Positions 62,690 to 64,000 of a stretch of 64,000 nt of DNA are shown here, one piece after another. Source of the stretch: Apus apus (taxonomy: Eukaryota > Chordata > Aves > Apodiformes > Apodidae); contig NC_067282.1 in NCBI RefSeq assembly GCF_020740795.1, positions 141,594,858 to 141,658,857 of the forward strand, read 5' to 3'. The number at the start of each line of letters is the position of its first letter. Positions within the stretch are counted from its first letter, which is position 1. The position numbers and the translations under genes were made by a program. The notes below the pieces were generated by a model. It did no database searches and was not told the origin of the DNA. It worked only from the letters and a program-made list of their open reading frames with translations.

Positions 62690-63640
62690 CCTTATAAAAG
62701 CAATTAGGTTTTCAGCCACCATTATTCTGATCGCTATTCCAATGATAAAGTATCTTTTTCTAATTTCCGCCTTAAATGTATTCACTTCATGCCCATTTGC
62801 TATTGTGCCAAATTGGCCTTTTGCTTGAAAAGTACTTTTCCTTCCCTATTATTTCTCCCACTAACACAGACATCAGTCATACCCTCTCTCAACTTTCACT
62901 TCACTAGGCTATACATGGCAAGCTATTCCACCCCAGTTTCTTGAGAAAAGATTCCTATCCCTTGGATCAGCCATAACAAGCCTTTTATAGTCTAAGGTAA
63001 TTTTGCTTGGGAATATGAAAACATACAATACTTTGAGGCTTCATGAAAGCTTAATACAATGGCATTAATATTCCCTCATGTTTTATGAAAAGACTTTTCT
63101 TAATACATTATAGGATATTTACCACCTTGCGAGCCACATTACATCTGCAGTCATCTGCAGCTAACTGCTGTGACCAATTCTTTTCTCCTTGTTTCCTAAT
63201 GACTAAAAATGTTTTTAATACAAGACCCCAAATGATGGTGTTAATGTTGCTTTATTGGATGTCATTAGCTGCTGTACAAAATTCAGATTCTCCTCTGTAT
63301 TCATAACGCCTGCCACCTTTGCATCATCAGAAAACTTCACCAGCCCATTCCTAATTTTTGTTTTGAGGCTGAGAAACAAAAATACTAAGTGCTGGTCTTG
63401 AGGCAGGTCCTTGAAGAACTCTCCTAATTGAGCTCCATTAAGATCAAGCTGTCCTTTCACACAACTTACAGACATCTTTCCCTGAACCAGTTTCTTGTCC
63501 ATCTCATATCTCGTATCTCTTGTCTTTCTCAACCAAATGCCTCCCATTTGGGAAATACATTAAATGCCTCACAGAAGTTCATGTAAATGAGTACTATCAG
63601 ATGTATTTTGCTTTTTGGGGAAATCAGTGATGTTCTAAAT
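62690..63640 (-). mobile_element. Ancient CR1/L3-type LINE remnant
   Basis: On the minus strand about 63,215-63,450 translates to a decayed reverse-transcriptase stretch with NGLVKFSDDAKVAGVMNTEE. This resembles the FADDTK-type catalytic region of CR1-clade elements. The sequence to the left (TATCTTTTTCTAATTTCCGC, CATTTGCTATTGTGCC) resembles the 3' part of old amniote CR1/L3 copies. The right part (AAATGCCTCACAGAAGTTCA) resembles the upstream RT region. Order and orientation agree across all three parts. The family assignment is from memory of consensus sequences. Confidence 0.6.
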
Positions 63641-64000
63641 GACTGCGTGATCAATCTTTGAGAAATTCTTCTCACATTATTTCCTATTTTGCCTCTTCCT
63701 CTGAGACATCCTTTCCCCCAGGTTCTTCTGAAAATGCTGCTGAGGTCATACTGCCTGTGCTGCCAGGTGCCAGCTGTTTGAGAGTGCCAAGAAGAAAGTG
63801 GGCACTCCCTGTGACTCAGGCTTTACACTGCTTGAGTTTTGCTTCCAGTGTGGTGGTGATCATTTCCATTTCCAGCCTTTCTCCTTTGCTCCCATGTGAA
63901 TACATTCCTAAGAGCCAGGAGGAAACACTGCCCTGTACTGACCAAATACCGTCCTGACCAGCCAACCCTGGAACCCATTGCAATGCCATGTCAGAGCCAC

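Larger units (their letters stand above)
59310..64000 (-). other. WNT5B: WNT5B last intron (partial)
   Basis: The acceptor CTCCCCGCAG is at 59,310-59,319. I found no match in this stretch to the preceding Wnt exon (the region with the EYGYRFAKEF-type motif), so the intron is longer than 4.7 kb here. The first 800 bases are fairly GC-rich. An ancient palindromic repeat lies near 61,005-61,032 and an old CR1/L3-type LINE at about 62,690-63,640. Confidence 0.7.

Overview
This is nuclear DNA from a vertebrate, most likely a bird. Its genes have GT-AG introns and CpG-island or AT-rich non-coding DNA around them. Several CR1 LINE fragments carry the avian 3' tail of ATTCTATG repeats. Older amniote debris (a MIR-like SINE and an ancient CR1/L3-type LINE) lies near the right end. 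I cannot name the species. There are no prokaryotic genes, CRISPR arrays or operons, and I found no undescribed biological system.

Layout. Positions 1-6,300 are moderately GC-rich and hold no gene I can support. The complete ADIPOR2 gene (adiponectin receptor 2) lies on the minus strand. Its 3' UTR is about 6,320-8,959. Seven coding exons run from 28,812 down to 8,960, and a non-coding first exon lies in a CpG island near 51.0 kb. The two 5' introns (22.1 and 12.5 kb) make up most of the window and hold CR1 fragments, simple repeats and otherwise unremarkable AT-rich sequence. Joining the seven coding exons by consensus splice sites gives 1,161 bases with no frame conflict: 386 residues plus stop, the same length as human ADIPOR2. 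All four zinc-site residues are present.

The CpG-island promoter (about 50.69-51.65 kb) has NRF1-like, CRE-like and CCAAT motifs, a G-run, and a triplicated 10-bp unit directly before the exon 1 splice donor. About 7 kb of intergenic DNA follows. The terminal coding exon of WNT5B (58,851-59,309, minus strand) encodes the last 152 residues, and the rest of the window is WNT5B intron.

The WNT5B-ADIPOR2 head-to-tail order matches human 12p13.33. The two genes have unrelated jobs: ADIPOR2 is a seven-pass membrane receptor with a zinc-dependent ceramidase-like site, and WNT5B is a secreted lipid-modified signal. They are neighbours by conserved synteny, not partners in one pathway.
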